In this document: positions 1-62,100 of the stretch, piece by piece
Layout: every line of letters begins with the position of its first letter
How positions within the stretch are numbered: position 1 is the stretch's first letter
Source of the DNA: Saccharina japonica
Lineage: Eukaryota; Sar; Phaeophyceae; Laminariales; Laminariaceae
Direction of reading: 5' to 3'
Assembly: GCA_008828725.1 (NCBI GenBank)
Contig: MEHQ01003150.1
Location: 51,935-115,934 of the forward strand
Length of the DNA stretch: 64,000 bases
The notes under the pieces: generated by a model
Told to the model about the DNA's origin: nothing
Database searches by the model: none
What the model saw: the letters and a program-made list of their open reading frames with translations, nothing else
Made by a program: the position numbers and the translations under genes

Positions 1-870
1 TGTTGTTTCTAGCCCACAAGCACATGTATCATCTATCGCTCACGGGGCTCCTCAAAATGTTTCAGCCCACCCAATGTACTACGTACAGTTTCGCAATTCG
101 TTTCCACTTTAGGGGCATCCAAGGGACTCATGCTACGGTAGCCTGCATGCAGGTGCACCAAGTTTTCTTTCAAACCGGGTCACGCGCACAAATGCCTCCG
201 TACTTACATGGGTGACATTGAACAACATTCTTCGATTTGCTTGCCGTCTGGCAAATGTGCAGCTCTTATTCAACTGGTTCCAAAAATACATTCCACATGC
301 CAAAGGGTAACTAACTAGAATCCATTGACATAAAAGACATGGAAGGTTGCTTGCTTACCTGGTAGGTTTTTTGTGTGTGTTTGGTGTGTCAAAGTTGATG
401 TTTACGCAATGGCACTTGAAAACTAGTTTGGTTTAATATTCCGGTCTGATTCGAAACATCATTTACGTGTGTCTGAAGTCAATAGGTGTGATTGGAGCAA
501 GCGCTATGAAAACATTTGTCTGATGGAAAACTAAAACAGAAAAAAGCATCAATGAATAAACAAATGTTCACTTCCGAGGCTGGGTGAACAAAAAACGAAC
601 GAGTGACTTGGAGATATTAACAGTGTGAGACTAAAACAAATTCAGACTACAGTACCAGATATGATAATAGTTCAAGCCATTAATTTACAGGCAATCGTGC
701 ACTGCAGAAAAAACACGTTATTACATTTCATAAACGTGTAGATCAAGACGAGAGAAAGGCGTCCACTCCTTCGTGTCCGGGCCATCTCCACTCGGACGAG
801 CCTGGGGGGGACATGTCTACATGTCTGTCTGCATGTCTACGGCGGCTGCCCTGGTATCATAGCTCGCCGT
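1..870. other. Left edge, intron after exon 29: nothing recognised
   Basis: No exon with dynein motifs (the next expected is the FNCS block of AAA1), no RNA gene and no clear repeat. Presumably intron. Confidence 0.6.
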
Positions 871-874
871 CTAC

Positions 875-50959
<50,085 letters not shown>

Positions 50960-51076
50960 TTTTGGCCTACGGTGCTTTTGCGAGTGCAACTTGGGGCCCC
51001 TGGTTGGCGCAGTCTGGTTTGGGTTTGAAAGAGACGGCGTAGCCACGGCGGTACTTCGTTGAGCAATACCGTTTTA

Positions 51077-53600
51077 CATGGGTGACATGGACGAAACATC
51101 CTCTTGAACACTCTGTGTGAAATTCATTTGTTCGATTTCTGTCTTTTACCGCCCGTTATCGTCGGGATTGGTCATCATGCCAGCAGGCGTTCTACCGGGA
51201 GTGTTGGCCAGAAGAAATAACCTCAGTGTACTACTCGTACTCGTACCTGGTACTCGTACCAGTACCTGATAACTGGCAGGCTAGAAGGTACGGCCTAATA
51301 TGCTACTCGTATGCATACGCAGTCACCGCTGACTGGGCAGCATACCAGGTATGAATACCAGGTGTTAATCTTAATAGTAGGCTACAGTACCCCGTCTAAC
51401 CAACAGAGCGGACCCAGTCGGTGAATGCCTTGTATTGCTCTTCAGGAGAGTGCCGACCACAGCAGTACAGTAGAAGCGTTGAACCAACCTCCTACTTTTC
51501 AAGGATCTACAAATACGTACTGCAGCGATGCAAGGAAATCTTCAACGGCGGAGAGCTGCCACTACTACTATACGCGCTCAAGTACTGCTGTATACACAAC
51601 GGGTACGTCATACTCGTACAGCGCAGTGGTACTGGATATACTGTACGTACTGCCGCTCGAAGCTGGGTGCGCTACGTAATCATGGCGGCCGTTTGGAAAG
51701 ACATTGGATTCTGACCTCCCGTCGCTCGGCGATCTTGCCAGACCTCACCTCAAGTACGATGCGCACACCCGAGATGGGCACCCATGCCATTGTAAGTGTC
51801 CTTTTGCAGCACGTCCGCGCTGCATTTAATCTATAACTGCCCCCTTCCCACACCCCGATGTGCGTGGGAGGTGACATCGAAGCTGCACGCATCTACCATC
51901 ATGAACGAAAATATAACAAACGTTTAAACTTAAACCTGATACTATAACGGTAGTTATATTTATGGCTAAATATGCGGCGCAAAGTACTTGCTGTCCGTCT
52001 CACCTTTCTTTTAGGCCATCCCCTCCTTTTTCACTGCTGCCAAGGTTGGCTTCTTTTCGTGGTGCGTTCAACCACGCAATGCAAGGACGTACCTCTACCT
52101 GCGACTTACAAGGTATGTTTTAAATGGTACTTCGCTCTGTGTTGCACGACGACCACTACCGGCCTTGATTGAACCTCGCTCGGACCATCAAGCGTCGAAG
52201 AGCGAAACAGGGAAATTAAATGGATTTTGGCGGTTTCAAAAACTAAGGCTAACTGAACCTTTTGGAACTCCTTCTTATTTCTGTAGGGAAAGGAGATTTT
52301 AGTAATATGTTAGTTTTTGTGTGCTTTGTTTTATCCAGCACTGCTTTGCCAAGCCAGCACCAGCTCGTGTTGTGTCTAGCCTTGGCCAGCACACCACCTG
52401 CACCACTGGGAGATACATATTTTTTTTCGGGTGAGAGAACAGACAGAGGCCGCTGGCGACGAGGCGGTGTCTTCTCTGCGGCTGCCGAGGTGAGCCAGGT
52501 CGGGTGAGAAGGCGAGCTCGGGCGGTCGTTCTCTGCCAAATACCACCACCTCTCGAGATTGCCAGCTGATGATGATGAGAGGAAAGTCTGTAAAGTTGTG
52601 CTTGACGTTGCTAGCGTTCCTCTCGAGGAGTACTCAAGCACCCTTGCCATGCAGTCCTCAGCGAGTCCCACACTCGCTGGCTGTCGTGTAGGGGGGCGCG
52701 CGTGCGCTGAGCTCTGTTCCCGTCCACACGAGAGTGGCAGCGTCGACAAACTGCTATTGTACATATTAATAGTACACCGCTGTATTTTGCACTCGGCTGT
52801 CATTGCTGCAGTGCTTGCTCTGCTGCTCTCCTTTCTCCCTCTGATCGCCCTCGAAAACGTTGTGCGAAGTTGCTCCCTTGCCCAGTACGTTTTAGTTCAT
52901 CGTGGACCCACGTACGGCCTACATACAGCAGTAGCAGCACAATCAGTACGTTATCCCTCCGATGCCGGCGGCTTCCGAACCTATGTACTCGTATGATACG
53001 TCGATATAGTACTGCTGTACCGCTCTCCTCACAACTGACGACTGATGTACGTACGTAAGCTTTTGTGGTTGGTCCTCGGTCCACACCCCACACAGCCCAC
53101 AGCACCAGCCCCGGGTGGCATGGCGCAGGGGGGGGTCTGGCTTTGGTAAAAGGCTGGTCTGGTCGATTGCCCTGTCTGCGGGTCTGCTGCTTCATTATTT
53201 TTGCGCGTATGATTATAGATTCGCAGCGCGTATCGTAGTTGCTGCTGTACGTACCAGATACATACTGCTGGAGGACCTGTACCACATGCCATATTCGGAC
53301 ACCTGGTGCGTTCTTAACGCGTTCTGACGCTTTGCCGGCCCAACGTCGATCAGCACCACGGGCAGCAGCTAGCAGCAGGTCGCTGCGACGACTCCCGCCT
53401 TTAGTAGCACGGCTACTACGTGCAGCAACAGCAGTGTCTTGTCGTACGTACCTGATGGTATTACGAGCATACGTGCGCGTACTTGATGCGTACTATGTAA
53501 CATACATATATGAAGCAGGTCCCGTATGTTTCTTCTCAATCCTCACGCTCACATACAACGATAGTACGTAAGATGCTGTCGCTATATACGTACGTACTGC
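51077..53600. other. Upstream of the dynein gene: no gene recognised
   Basis: Cryptically simple sequence rich in tactcgtac, gtacgtac and tactgctgta. One 184-codon frame on the minus strand (52249-52803) has no recognisable domain. The dynein promoter should lie here, but no diagnostic element can be named. Confidence 0.55.
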
Positions 53601-53608
53601 TGTAGGAA

Positions 53609-54039
53609 CCAAAGATGTCGGGAGACAGCACTTTCACCCCTTGACAGACAGCGTCAAGGCAAATGCCTTGACAGACAGCCTTGACAGCCAAATACAGGGG
53701 ACACTACCGAAAAATCCCCGCTGTGTGAAAAACGCCTGACTAGAATGTAGAAATTGATATTCTCCCCTGCATATTGTTATTTTCGGCATTTTGCTACATT
53801 TCCGAGTCCGATCTACTGAAAAGTATTGAAATTGAACTGCAGAATATCGATGATTCAAAATTCTTCATCAAACGAGTAAAATACGCAGCCTCACTAAAAA
53901 AAACAACAGGGGTTTCCACAGATATTAGGAGGATTTTTCTGCCAGGGGGATTGGGGACATATGTCTAGACAGCTGGATTTGCCTTGAGAGACAGCCTTGA
54001 CAGACAGCTTGACATTAACATGTCTCCCGACATCTTTGG
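53609..54039. mobile_element. 431-bp DNA-transposon derivative with 19-bp TIRs and TAGGAA duplication
   Basis: Perfect inverted ends CCAAAGATGTCGGGAGACA, flanked on both sides by TAGGAA (53603-53608 and 54040-54045). Subterminal ttgacagacag motifs occur near both ends. No transposase ORF. Confidence 0.9.
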
Positions 54040-54482
54040 TAGGAACTCGCGCAGCATCTAGGGTATTTGTAAGTGTCGTCAACGTGTACGTTGGTGTGTT
54101 GGACGAAAAACGAACCCCCGCCCCCCCCCGAAAAACTAAACAAATAATGTATCAAGCGTGCGGGCACGAAACGCAGAGCATGCAACAACTGCTTATCATC
54201 GTATATACGTACACGAGCACGCCGACAACACCCCACCTCACCCCACGAGCCACCTGCTACGGCATTAATCCGTTGGGCTTCGTACTGGTAAAAGGCCAAC
54301 CAAATGACCTTCGTACCCAGAATCCAAGCCTTATAGCATTCTCCCCCCACCTTCAGAACCGCGGGGTCTTTGGTCTTCGTATGTATGGGGCCGTACGAGC
54401 CTAGTCCGAACTCTATTAATATGGACCCAAGGAAAGAGTGGTTAATCAGATTCTCGATATGAGGAAATGCGTTTTCATGGTT

Positions 54483-54550
54483 GGTCGTGAGATTCGAACT
54501 CACGACCACTACATATCATATATACAACCCATGTACTGCCGACGACGCTA
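54483..54550 (-). other. tRNA-like module with A-box- and B-box-like sequences
   Basis: On the minus strand TAGCGTCGTCGG (54550-54539) matches the tRNA A box with one mismatch, and GAGTTCGAATCTC (54501-54489) is a B box within a 9-bp stem and 7-base loop (GGTCGTGAG / CTCACGACC). Spacing of about 50 bases suits a tRNA, but no acceptor stem or anticodon arm forms. More likely a tRNA-derived SINE head or pseudogene than a working tRNA. Confidence 0.45.
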
Positions 54551-54821
54551 TTTGTTAAGTAAGGCATTACTCCGTTGGGCTATATGCTATCAATAGTGAA
54601 AGGTCATCCAATTACCTACCCAATCTGAGCCTTGTACGAGCCACACCGCTGTTGTGGCCTGCCCGCCGCCGATCACACCCCATCGCGCCCCTAGCCCCCC
54701 CCCCTCTATCTGGGCGAAAATATGAAGGCGCGTTTGGTCTTCATAATTCTGTACCAGGTGGTCGGTACCCCGATTCAAGAGCCCCCCGTGACAAAACAAA
54801 ACAAAGCGCTCTTAACCCATT

Positions 54822-54983
54822 CATAACTGACTTTTTTTATCCCACACTAATAGTAAGTAGTTTGTCCCCCAAAACGGGGGACCAGTTCTTAAGGGGTTAA
54901 CCCATTCAGAACTGAAAAAAACTCACACACTAATTCCAAGTAGTTTGTCCCCAAATTCGTGGGACCAGCTCCTAAGGGGTTAA
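54822..54983. mobile_element. Two head-to-tail TTAA-flanked units (71 and 79 bp)
   Basis: Units 54826-54896 and 54901-54979 begin CCCATTCA(T/G)AACTGA and end AAGGGG. They are bounded by TTAA at 54822, 54897 and 54980, the middle one being shared. Confidence 0.82.
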
Positions 54984-55278
54984 CCACTGTACGTACACAT
55001 CGTTCGTATCTGTGGTGGACAATATGTATATAGCTTTTAGTATAGGCGGGACGCACATGCCGATTTTGACCCGAACGCTTCTTGTGGTTCCGCCCAGAAT
55101 GGTACAGCTGAACCGTTCTCAACACGCTATGTACGCCTCCAAAAACGCCGTTTATATGTTTCTATACACCCGTACAGCAGTACTCCTACAGCAGTATGAT
55201 AGTAGTGGCGTTTCTCTTCAGTACAGACGGTTCCCACCAGCGGTACCCATGTGTAAGGTTGGTTCGGAGGTACTTGGT

Positions 55279-55370
55279 ACGGAGGACCATAGCAAATAGG
55301 ACCAAATATCGTTAGTAAAAATGGTAAAATATATAGGTTGATGTGTGTACCGTAGGTCCTATTTACTACA
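55279..55370. mobile_element. MITE family B copy, right end truncated
   Basis: Starts ACGGAGGACCATAGCAAATA and keeps gtgtaccgtaggtcctattt, but diverges after atttacta. Confidence 0.78.
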
Positions 55371-55397
55371 TTAGCCCACCCCGAAACAGTAAAACTG

Positions 55398-55398
55398 C

Positions 55399-55462
<64 letters not shown>

Positions 55463-55472
55463 GCTGTTGTTG
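55398..55472. repeat. (TTG)25 trinucleotide array
   Basis: ttg units with one ctg near the right end. Confidence 0.95.
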
Positions 55473-56319
55473 AAGGGATCGCACGACAGGAATCACACGA
55501 GAGAGACCGGCAGAATATATTTACCACTCTGAACCAGCATAAAAGGGGCCTTTTTTTTTTAATTTCTTCGAAATGGTTCTTGTATTTCGGACCAGAGTGG
55601 TAGATATTTAATAGAAGAAGATAAAAAAATCTGCTGTACTGGTATATGCGTAAGAGCCCAGCGAGCAGCTGCCATCCCCGAGACACTTGGGTGCGCACGG
55701 CCTCGACGGCGGCGGCTGTCCTGCCGCGTGGTGCTGTGTGGGTGGGCCAGCTGTGCTCTCTATCTGCACTGATGCGACACTGAGTAACTGCTGCTGCTGC
55801 TGCTGCTGATGATGATGACGGCCCGCGGGCTCTGTTGTTGTTGTTGCCGTGTTTCTACACACGCGGGTGGGTGTATTGGATGACCCCTGGGCCTTCGGGT
55901 CGTTGGGGTCGAGACGGAGCGAGTCGAGACAATGGCGAGGTTTGCTGTCTCGACGTACCGAACGAAGCTGCCGAACAGGGGACAAGATCACCAGGGCAGA
56001 GCAGAGAACAGCCGTGCGGCTCCCATTTTGCGACACTTGGGTGCCGCCTCTGCTTGCGGCTCTGCTGCCTGTAGAGGAGGCGGCTCCGCATCTCCTCTGA
56101 TGTAGTCCCGCCGTGATGTAGCTGCCACGTACGCCCGAAGAATTTTCCGCAGCAAGAATTTTCCGCACCACGACCCAAAAGTTTTTTTTGTTTTGTTTTG
56201 GGAGGTCGTGGCGGCGGAAATGAACAATAGTTTTTTTTTCAGCCCTTTCAGAACTGCAAAACATATCCTACACTAATTCTAAGTAGTTTGCCCCCAAACA
56301 CGTGGGGACCGGTTCTTAA

Positions 56320-56408
56320 CCCATTCAGAACTGCAGTCCCGTTTTGGGGACAAACCAGTCTAATTCTAAGTGATTTGTCCCCAAAACGGGACTCCAGTCC
56401 TATAAGGG
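56320..56408. mobile_element. 89-bp palindromic MITE in TTAA target, copy 3
   Basis: Again exactly 89 bp, TTAA at 56316-56319 and 56409-56412. The left end reads CCCATTCAGAACTGCAGTCC, the form used by the shorter subfamily, so it looks like a hybrid of both. Confidence 0.87.
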
Positions 56409-56679
56409 TTAAGGGGTTAAAGCAGAAAAGGGGCTTGCACCATATTTTCCCGAGGGTGTGCTTTTTTTTGCGGATCCCCCATCGAAATTACAAACTCACG
56501 TTCGCTCGTAATTACCTGGTACCCAGAAGCGCCCAGAAAAAAAGAGAAAACGACACACCACCCCCCCAGAGGTCGGAATAGAAAACCGTTGCAACCGTTG
56601 TGATCACATGATGAAATAAGAAAATGGGAAAAAAAAAATATCCTTCTTTTCATTTTTTTTCACTTGGCTTTAGTAACCG

Positions 56680-56713
56680 GCCGTGCACAACATGAGTACA
56701 CCCCCCCCCCCCC
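56680..56713 (+). mobile_element. Repeat family R, ~30-bp stub with C run
   Basis: ccggccgtgcacaacatgag tacac followed by about 13 C; only the extreme 3' end of the element is present. Confidence 0.7.
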
Positions 56714-57124
56714 TAACGAACAAAAAAATCTGTGAGATGTCGAAAAAAAAAAAATCGACCACCCTCGTGGTACCTGGTATATATATTTTTTCCAGATGCT
56801 GCTGTTGTGGTCTACAAGCAGTGCTCCTCACGTAGCACCTCGAGGAGAAAGGCGGGCTGATAGTTTGCTGGCATTAAACTACCATTAATACGAACGTGCC
56901 TGGTACGTACTCGTACGTATAGAGAGATCAAGAGCTCTGTACCACTCTGTACCACTCTGTTCCTACTGCTGTGTAGTATGACCATCGTTTGTATGGTAAT
57001 ATTTGATATTTTACTTGAAACGGCCCTTCTGTTTCAGGACAGAGTTGGAGGAGTTTAGAGTACAGCAGCAGCATTCTGCCCCCGTTCCCACCCGAGGAAA
57101 TCCGAGCTGGGCCAGCTTTCCTGT

Positions 57125-57285
57125 GAAAGTTATGACGGGCCGGGCCGGGTTGGGTTGATCATTTTGGAAATTTACAAGGTAATGGGCCAGGCCTGGCCAA
57201 GCTTACGTAGATTTTTGAAGTTTTGATGGGCCGCGCCGGGTCGGGCCGGGCCGGGCCGGGCAGGGCCGTGACCCGTGATATGTGG
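57125..57285. repeat. GGGCC-rich degenerate repeat
   Basis: gggccgggccgggttggg and ggccgggccgggccgggc blocks, GC-rich, similar in style to the 46100 repeat. Confidence 0.75.
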
Positions 57286-57586
57286 GCTCTAGATGGGCCG
57301 CTTCGCCCTGGCCATGAAGCGGCCCACGTGTTTTCACCGGCCGGCCTGGGCCGCCGCCCATGACATGTTGTGTACTGCCTGATGCCTCGACGAGCGCCCC
57401 TGCGAGCGCACGCTTCGCCTGAGATGGTCGGCTGCTCGCGGCGAGAATCAGCTTCCACCCCCTTCGTAGTCCTTGTGAAAGCAGCAGCGAAAGCAGCAGC
57501 AAAAGCAGCAGCAACAGCAGCAGCGATTACACCCGCACTAGCCCGGAGCGAGGCAGGCGCACACAAACCGGGGGGGGGGGGGGGGG

Positions 57587-58040
57587 TATGACCATAGACC
57601 CTCGCATCCCTACAATGCCGGGACGGAGCACGTTGGGTTTTCACCAACCAGGCAGACATTGCTTGCACCAAGCGCGAAGCGCCGTGAGGTATTGGGTAAG
57701 TCGCATGGAGGGTGAGCTGCATCCTGCTAAGAACCGCTTGTGAGGCGGACTTGCATATGGACGACAGCCTCCAGGGAACTGATTTATTTTCTGGTGTGGC
57801 CACTTCCAGAGACAGCAATGGGTTTTACTATGTATCTGCCTCATGGACGCCTTACCATATCACACTACGTGATACAATCATCCCCCTTGTGCGGAGTTGA
57901 GCTTATCAACCACGCACAAATGATCTAACCAGACCGCCAGCCTGGGTGACCGACAAAAAAAAAAAAACGGTACCCTGGTTGTCTAGCTCACGCAGTGAGA
58001 GGCATGTTTTACAGCGCCGTCGCCAAGCGACGCCAACCGG
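57587..58040 (-). mobile_element. Repeat family R copy, lacking the first ~30 bp next to the G run
   Basis: Begins tatgaccatagaccctcgca right after 16 G, continues to gccaagcgacgccaac. The terminal TGTACTCATG block is missing here. Confidence 0.8.
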
Positions 58041-58042
58041 GG

Positions 58043-58118
58043 ATGACCGTAGACCCTCGCATCCCTACAATGCTGGGACGGAGCACGTTGGGTTTTCACC
58101 AACCAGGCAGACATTGCT
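58043..58118 (-). mobile_element. Repeat family R fragment (76 bp)
   Basis: gatgaccgtagaccctcgca to caggcagacattgctgg, wedged between two larger copies. Confidence 0.75.
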
Positions 58119-58122
58119 GGGG

Positions 58123-58590
58123 TGTACTCATGTTGTGCACGGCCGTAGTCATATGACCATAGACCCTCGCATCCCTACAATGCCGGGACGGAGCGCGTTG
58201 GGTTTTCACCAACCAGGCAGACATTGCTTGCACCAAGCGCGAAACGCCGTGAGGTATTGGGCGAGTCGCATGGAGGGTGAGCTGCATCCTGCTAAGAACC
58301 GCCTCTGAGGCGGACTTGCATATGGACGACAGCTTCAATGAGTTAATTTAATTTCTGGTGTGGCTACTTCCGGAGACAGCAATGGGTTTTACTATGTAAC
58401 TGCCTCGCGGACGCCTTACCATATTAACACTACGTGATACGACCATTCCCCTTGTGCGGAACAAATATTCTCCACCCCGCACAAATGATCTACTCGACCG
58501 CCAGCTTTGGTGACCGCCAAAAAAAATGACAAAAAAAACGGCACCCTGGTTGTCTAGCTCCACGCAGCGAGTGGCGTGTTTTACAGCGTC
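58123..58590 (-). mobile_element. Repeat family R, long copy
   Basis: Starts TGTACTCATGTTGTGCACGG after a short GGGG, ends at ttttacagcgtcg, about 40 bp short of the longest copies. Confidence 0.82.
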
Positions 58591-59310
58591 GGGAGCTTGA
58601 TGGCAATCCTACGGTCTCGAGAGAAACGTAAAGCGTGGTCTCGTCGACTTCAGTACGTTGAGGTGGCAAACCTACGGTCTCGCGGGAAACACAAGGCGTG
58701 CTCTCGGCGACTCCGTACGTTAAGGGCTACGTGTATGTGTGGGCCCCGACCCCCCCCAGAACGGACGAAAGTACCTAACAAAGCGTTGATTTGGCACAGG
58801 GGTGCGATTGTTTTTGTCGCCGACGGTAGGCGTGCTAATAAAATTCGGAACATTACGTATACTTTCGGAAGGCTTCCGATCAGATATTTCCGAAAAAACA
58901 CCTTATTCGGTAGAGTTTGGCAACGCTCGTTTTTTTCCCAGAACGGGAAGGTTCAAGGTTTTGCCAAAACAACACCGAATAAGGCTGAATAACTTCTTTT
59001 TTTTCCCGGAAATATCTGTTCGAGAGAGAGAAGAGCCTTCCGAACGTACGAATATTGTTCCGTTTTTTTTTTTTCCAAGTAGCACCCTTTACCGTTGGCG
59101 AGATGAAAACGAGTGCTGAAAAAAACGATCGCAACCCCTAATAATAGGCGATATCAACGGTCTTTTACGTCTCGACAGTATACGGTAGTATCTACGTTCG
59201 TAGCAGGAAGGCATGCAAGAAGGCATGCAGGCAGGAACAAGAGGCGTACTACGATAGAGGTGGCCTGTTTTTTGGCTACACTATATTCTGAACGACGGTT
59301 GTGTGCTCCT

Positions 59311-59470
59311 TAACCCCGTTTTTTTAGGGACAAAACACTTGGAATTAGTGTGAGATACGTTTTTGAGTTCTGAATGGTCTAACCCCCTTAAGAACCGGTC
59401 CCCCGTTTTTTTGGGGACAAAATCCTTGGACTTCGTGTGAGATACGTTTTTCAGTTCTGAATGGGTTAAC
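59311..59470. repeat. Two partial units of the TTAA-flanked short subfamily
   Basis: Units with ttaacccc, ggacaaaacacttggaatta and gttctgaatgg, more diverged than the other copies. Confidence 0.7.
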
Positions 59471-59596
59471 CCCTTAAGACCCGGTCCCCCGTTTTTTTAG
59501 GACGAAATACTTGGAATTCGTGTGTGATCATTTTATTAATAAAACCCAAATTTGTCGGGATGCCATTTTTTTTTTGCAATATGATTTTGCTTGTTA

Positions 59597-59770
59597 GGGC
59601 CCGTTTTAACGAAGAAGAAAAAAGTTCAATTTGGAAAAAAAACATATTCAAATCCGCTTTTCATTGGTCAACACGCGCACCAGCACCGAAGATTAGGATC
59701 TTGGGGGGTGCTGGTGCGCGTGTTGACAAATGAAAAGCGAATTTTTATTTTATACTCGCTAATATGGGCC
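59597..59770. mobile_element. Foldback MITE family A, copy 3, inverted
   Basis: Opposite orientation to the other two copies. The terminal block tttattttatactcgctaa followed by tatgggcc is repeated once more to 59817, so the right boundary is ambiguous and no clean target duplication is seen. Confidence 0.8.
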
Positions 59771-59819
59771 TTTTATTTTTCCAAATTGAATTTATTTTAT
59801 ACTCGCTAATATGGGCCTT

Positions 59820-61560
59820 TTCCAACAATATTTGATCCCTATGATATTTACTATTTACTATGATGGTCCCCCGTACTACTGTAGCTTTCAAGAGGTGTTT
59901 TTACTCCTCGGTCAGATCATGATCTATCCATCTACAGATTGATCATCCACTGTAGTCCTTCGCCCGCCGTTGCAAGAGGTTGTGCAGGATCTGCGTATGT
60001 ATATACCTGGTAGTGCACACGGCTCGAGCTCTCAGGAAACACGCGCTAGATCTGCAGATTATACGGGGTCCCACCGGGCCGCATGAGCTTATAATAGACC
60101 ACCCTGCAAGATCGGGAATAGAGCTGCCTTGAAATATCATGTAGGAATCGATGATGTCCAAGGCATGCACGTTTTATGTTCTTCGATCTTGCCCGGTGGC
60201 TGCGTGCGAGTGCGATACGTAGCTGGTACGAGGAACACACGCCTGCTGTGTTGTCCCTTTTCAGCTTGTGACCCCCCCCTGGACTCCAAGTCAACCACAA
60301 TCCCGAAGGGAAGCCTTGTACTATATATACACACTGCTGTGCTGCTAGCTGTACGAGCAGTTCCTTTTCCTGGTCGATGATTTTACCGGGGTTTCGAATT
60401 CGAACGCCGGAACTTCAGCCAGCAGGGGCGACAGCAGCAGTGGAGCAGCAGTAATGGTGCTGTGCTCGTAGACTCGTCGTAGAAGTGATCTATGATCTAT
60501 CGGTTGTAGACTATTAATACATACGAACCCGACCCGCTCTCTGTCTCCCTGGAGATAACTTAAGGGCGGGAAAAGTATATGCCGTATGCGCCACTGACTG
60601 CTGTATAGTGGCGCGTATAACTATATTGTTGGCGCGTATAGTTATGCACCTACGACTACTGCTGTGTTTATACCATTAATATTTACGTTAATACTACGTA
60701 TACGTGGCCGAATCGCGTATCATAATTTTGAACGAAAGGGTGCTTACTCACTACTAATACGTGCGTATTATACGTGCAATAATAACCGTAAGACAAGTAT
60801 GGGTCATTTGTACCAGGTATGTAACATCACGACCCCTAGGGGCGTGTACAACAGCAGTGAGAGTAGTACTCCCGTACTCGCCCTCAGGCAGGCAACACTT
60901 GGTATTTACGACAATAGTTATCGTACGCGATACGATCAATACGGACCCTATCGGCTATGATAAATCATTAACATAACACTGCATGCTGTTGTGGACCTCG
61001 ATTAATTTGCATTATTTTTGTTCTCTCGGTCTCAGAGCAGCGCTCCTGTCTCCTTGCGTCATTTGTATTATGTTTCATATCATAATTCGTTTTTTAATTG
61101 CCTTTGTTGTTTCTTTTTTTTGTTCTGGTTTGGCTGGTGTCGTTGTGTTCTCGTACCCGGTACGTTGGCATTTCACTTGCTTTACTAATTAATTTGCGTT
61201 TATTTTTGTTCTGGTTTTCCCCTGCCTCACAGCAGTAGTAGTCTGTGACCACATAATTTCCATCTCTCTTATCCCATTTATTATCTTCGCACTTCCGTCT
61301 CTCCCTCCCTAGTCGTAACTCAGATCCGGGGTCACAGAGTAGGCTCCTCTCCCGCCCCCCCCACTACGGTGCTTGCCTTGATTTTTATCGCGCAGAAGGT
61401 TCAGCCTTCCCAACGCTCGTCGACTTTCATCGAATTTTGCTAACTCACGCTCTCGCGCTTTCTGCTAGTCAAGATATTTTTTGCGAGAAAAAGTGCCTAA
61501 GAGCATGCACTCGGCGGGGCTCGAACTCGCTTTCTTGACGCTTACAGGCTTCGTGGTTAC
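59820..61560. other. Upstream of gene 2: no gene recognised
   Basis: A truncated family B end (59820-59875), GATCTG-like sequence to about 60130, then TACTGCTGTA-type simple sequence. The gap of 226 N follows at 61564-61789. Confidence 0.55.
61255..61368. repeat. ~110-bp dispersed repeat, copy 2
   Basis: Second copy of the 13636 repeat, about 85% similar by eye, upstream of gene 2. Confidence 0.75.
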
Positions 61561-61888
61561 CTGNNNNNNNNNNNNNNNNNNNNNNNNNNNNNNNNNNNNN
61601 NNNNNNNNNNNNNNNNNNNNNNNNNNNNNNNNNNNNNNNNNNNNNNNNNNNNNNNNNNNNNNNNNNNNNNNNNNNNNNNNNNNNNNNNNNNNNNNNNNNN
61701 NNNNNNNNNNNNNNNNNNNNNNNNNNNNNNNNNNNNNNNNNNNNNNNNNNNNNNNNNNNNNNNNNNNNNNNNNNNNNNNNNNNNNNNNNAACCCCCCACC
61801 CCCACTGATCCCACCCACATGCACGTCCTATTATTCTTTTCTGAAACTCGTACGGCTGTTCACCGGTACTGTTTGCTTTGCTTTTTAG

Positions 61889-62100
61889 CCGGACGAGGCG
61901 CCGGTGTTTCGCCGACCAGACCGGCCGTTTCAGGGGCAGGGGGGGCTGGTGCAGGCGTTTCTCCAAATCGGGGCATGGGGTTCGGTGGGCCGGCCGCGGG
62001 GCGGGGGGGGCTGTCACCACCGAGAGGCGTCCCCGGAGGGATGATGCGGCCGGGCCCAGCGCGGGGAAAGGGAGCCATCATCAGCCAGCGCGCTGAACAG
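61889..62100 (+). CDS. Gene 2, internal exon: Gly/Pro-rich segment
   Basis: 212 bp between acceptor TTGCTTTTTAG|CC and donor GAACAG|GTCAGT. The frame enters after one base of a codon and exits in phase 0. It reads GRGAGVSPTRPAVSGAGG, GVSPNRGMGFGGPAAGRGG, then MMRPGPARGKGAIISQRAEQ: disordered, with three SP motifs and RG-rich spacing. The upstream exon(s) may lie in or before the N gap at 61564-61789. I do not recognise the protein. Transcript direction is opposite to the dynein gene. Confidence 0.7.

Noticed and set aside
52249-52803. 184-codon minus-strand frame containing SPEKKYVSPSGAGG, similar to SPEKNHVSPTGP in dynein exon 1
   Set aside because: Similarity covers about 12 residues only; no domain or convincing splice sites. 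Could be chance.
55608-56264. 218-codon minus-strand frame with a Gln/His run
   Set aside because: Low complexity, no domain, crosses simple-sequence tracts.
57159-57818. 219-codon minus-strand frame with Ala runs
   Set aside because: Joins repeat family R, a G run and GGGCC-rich repeat; no gene-like composition.
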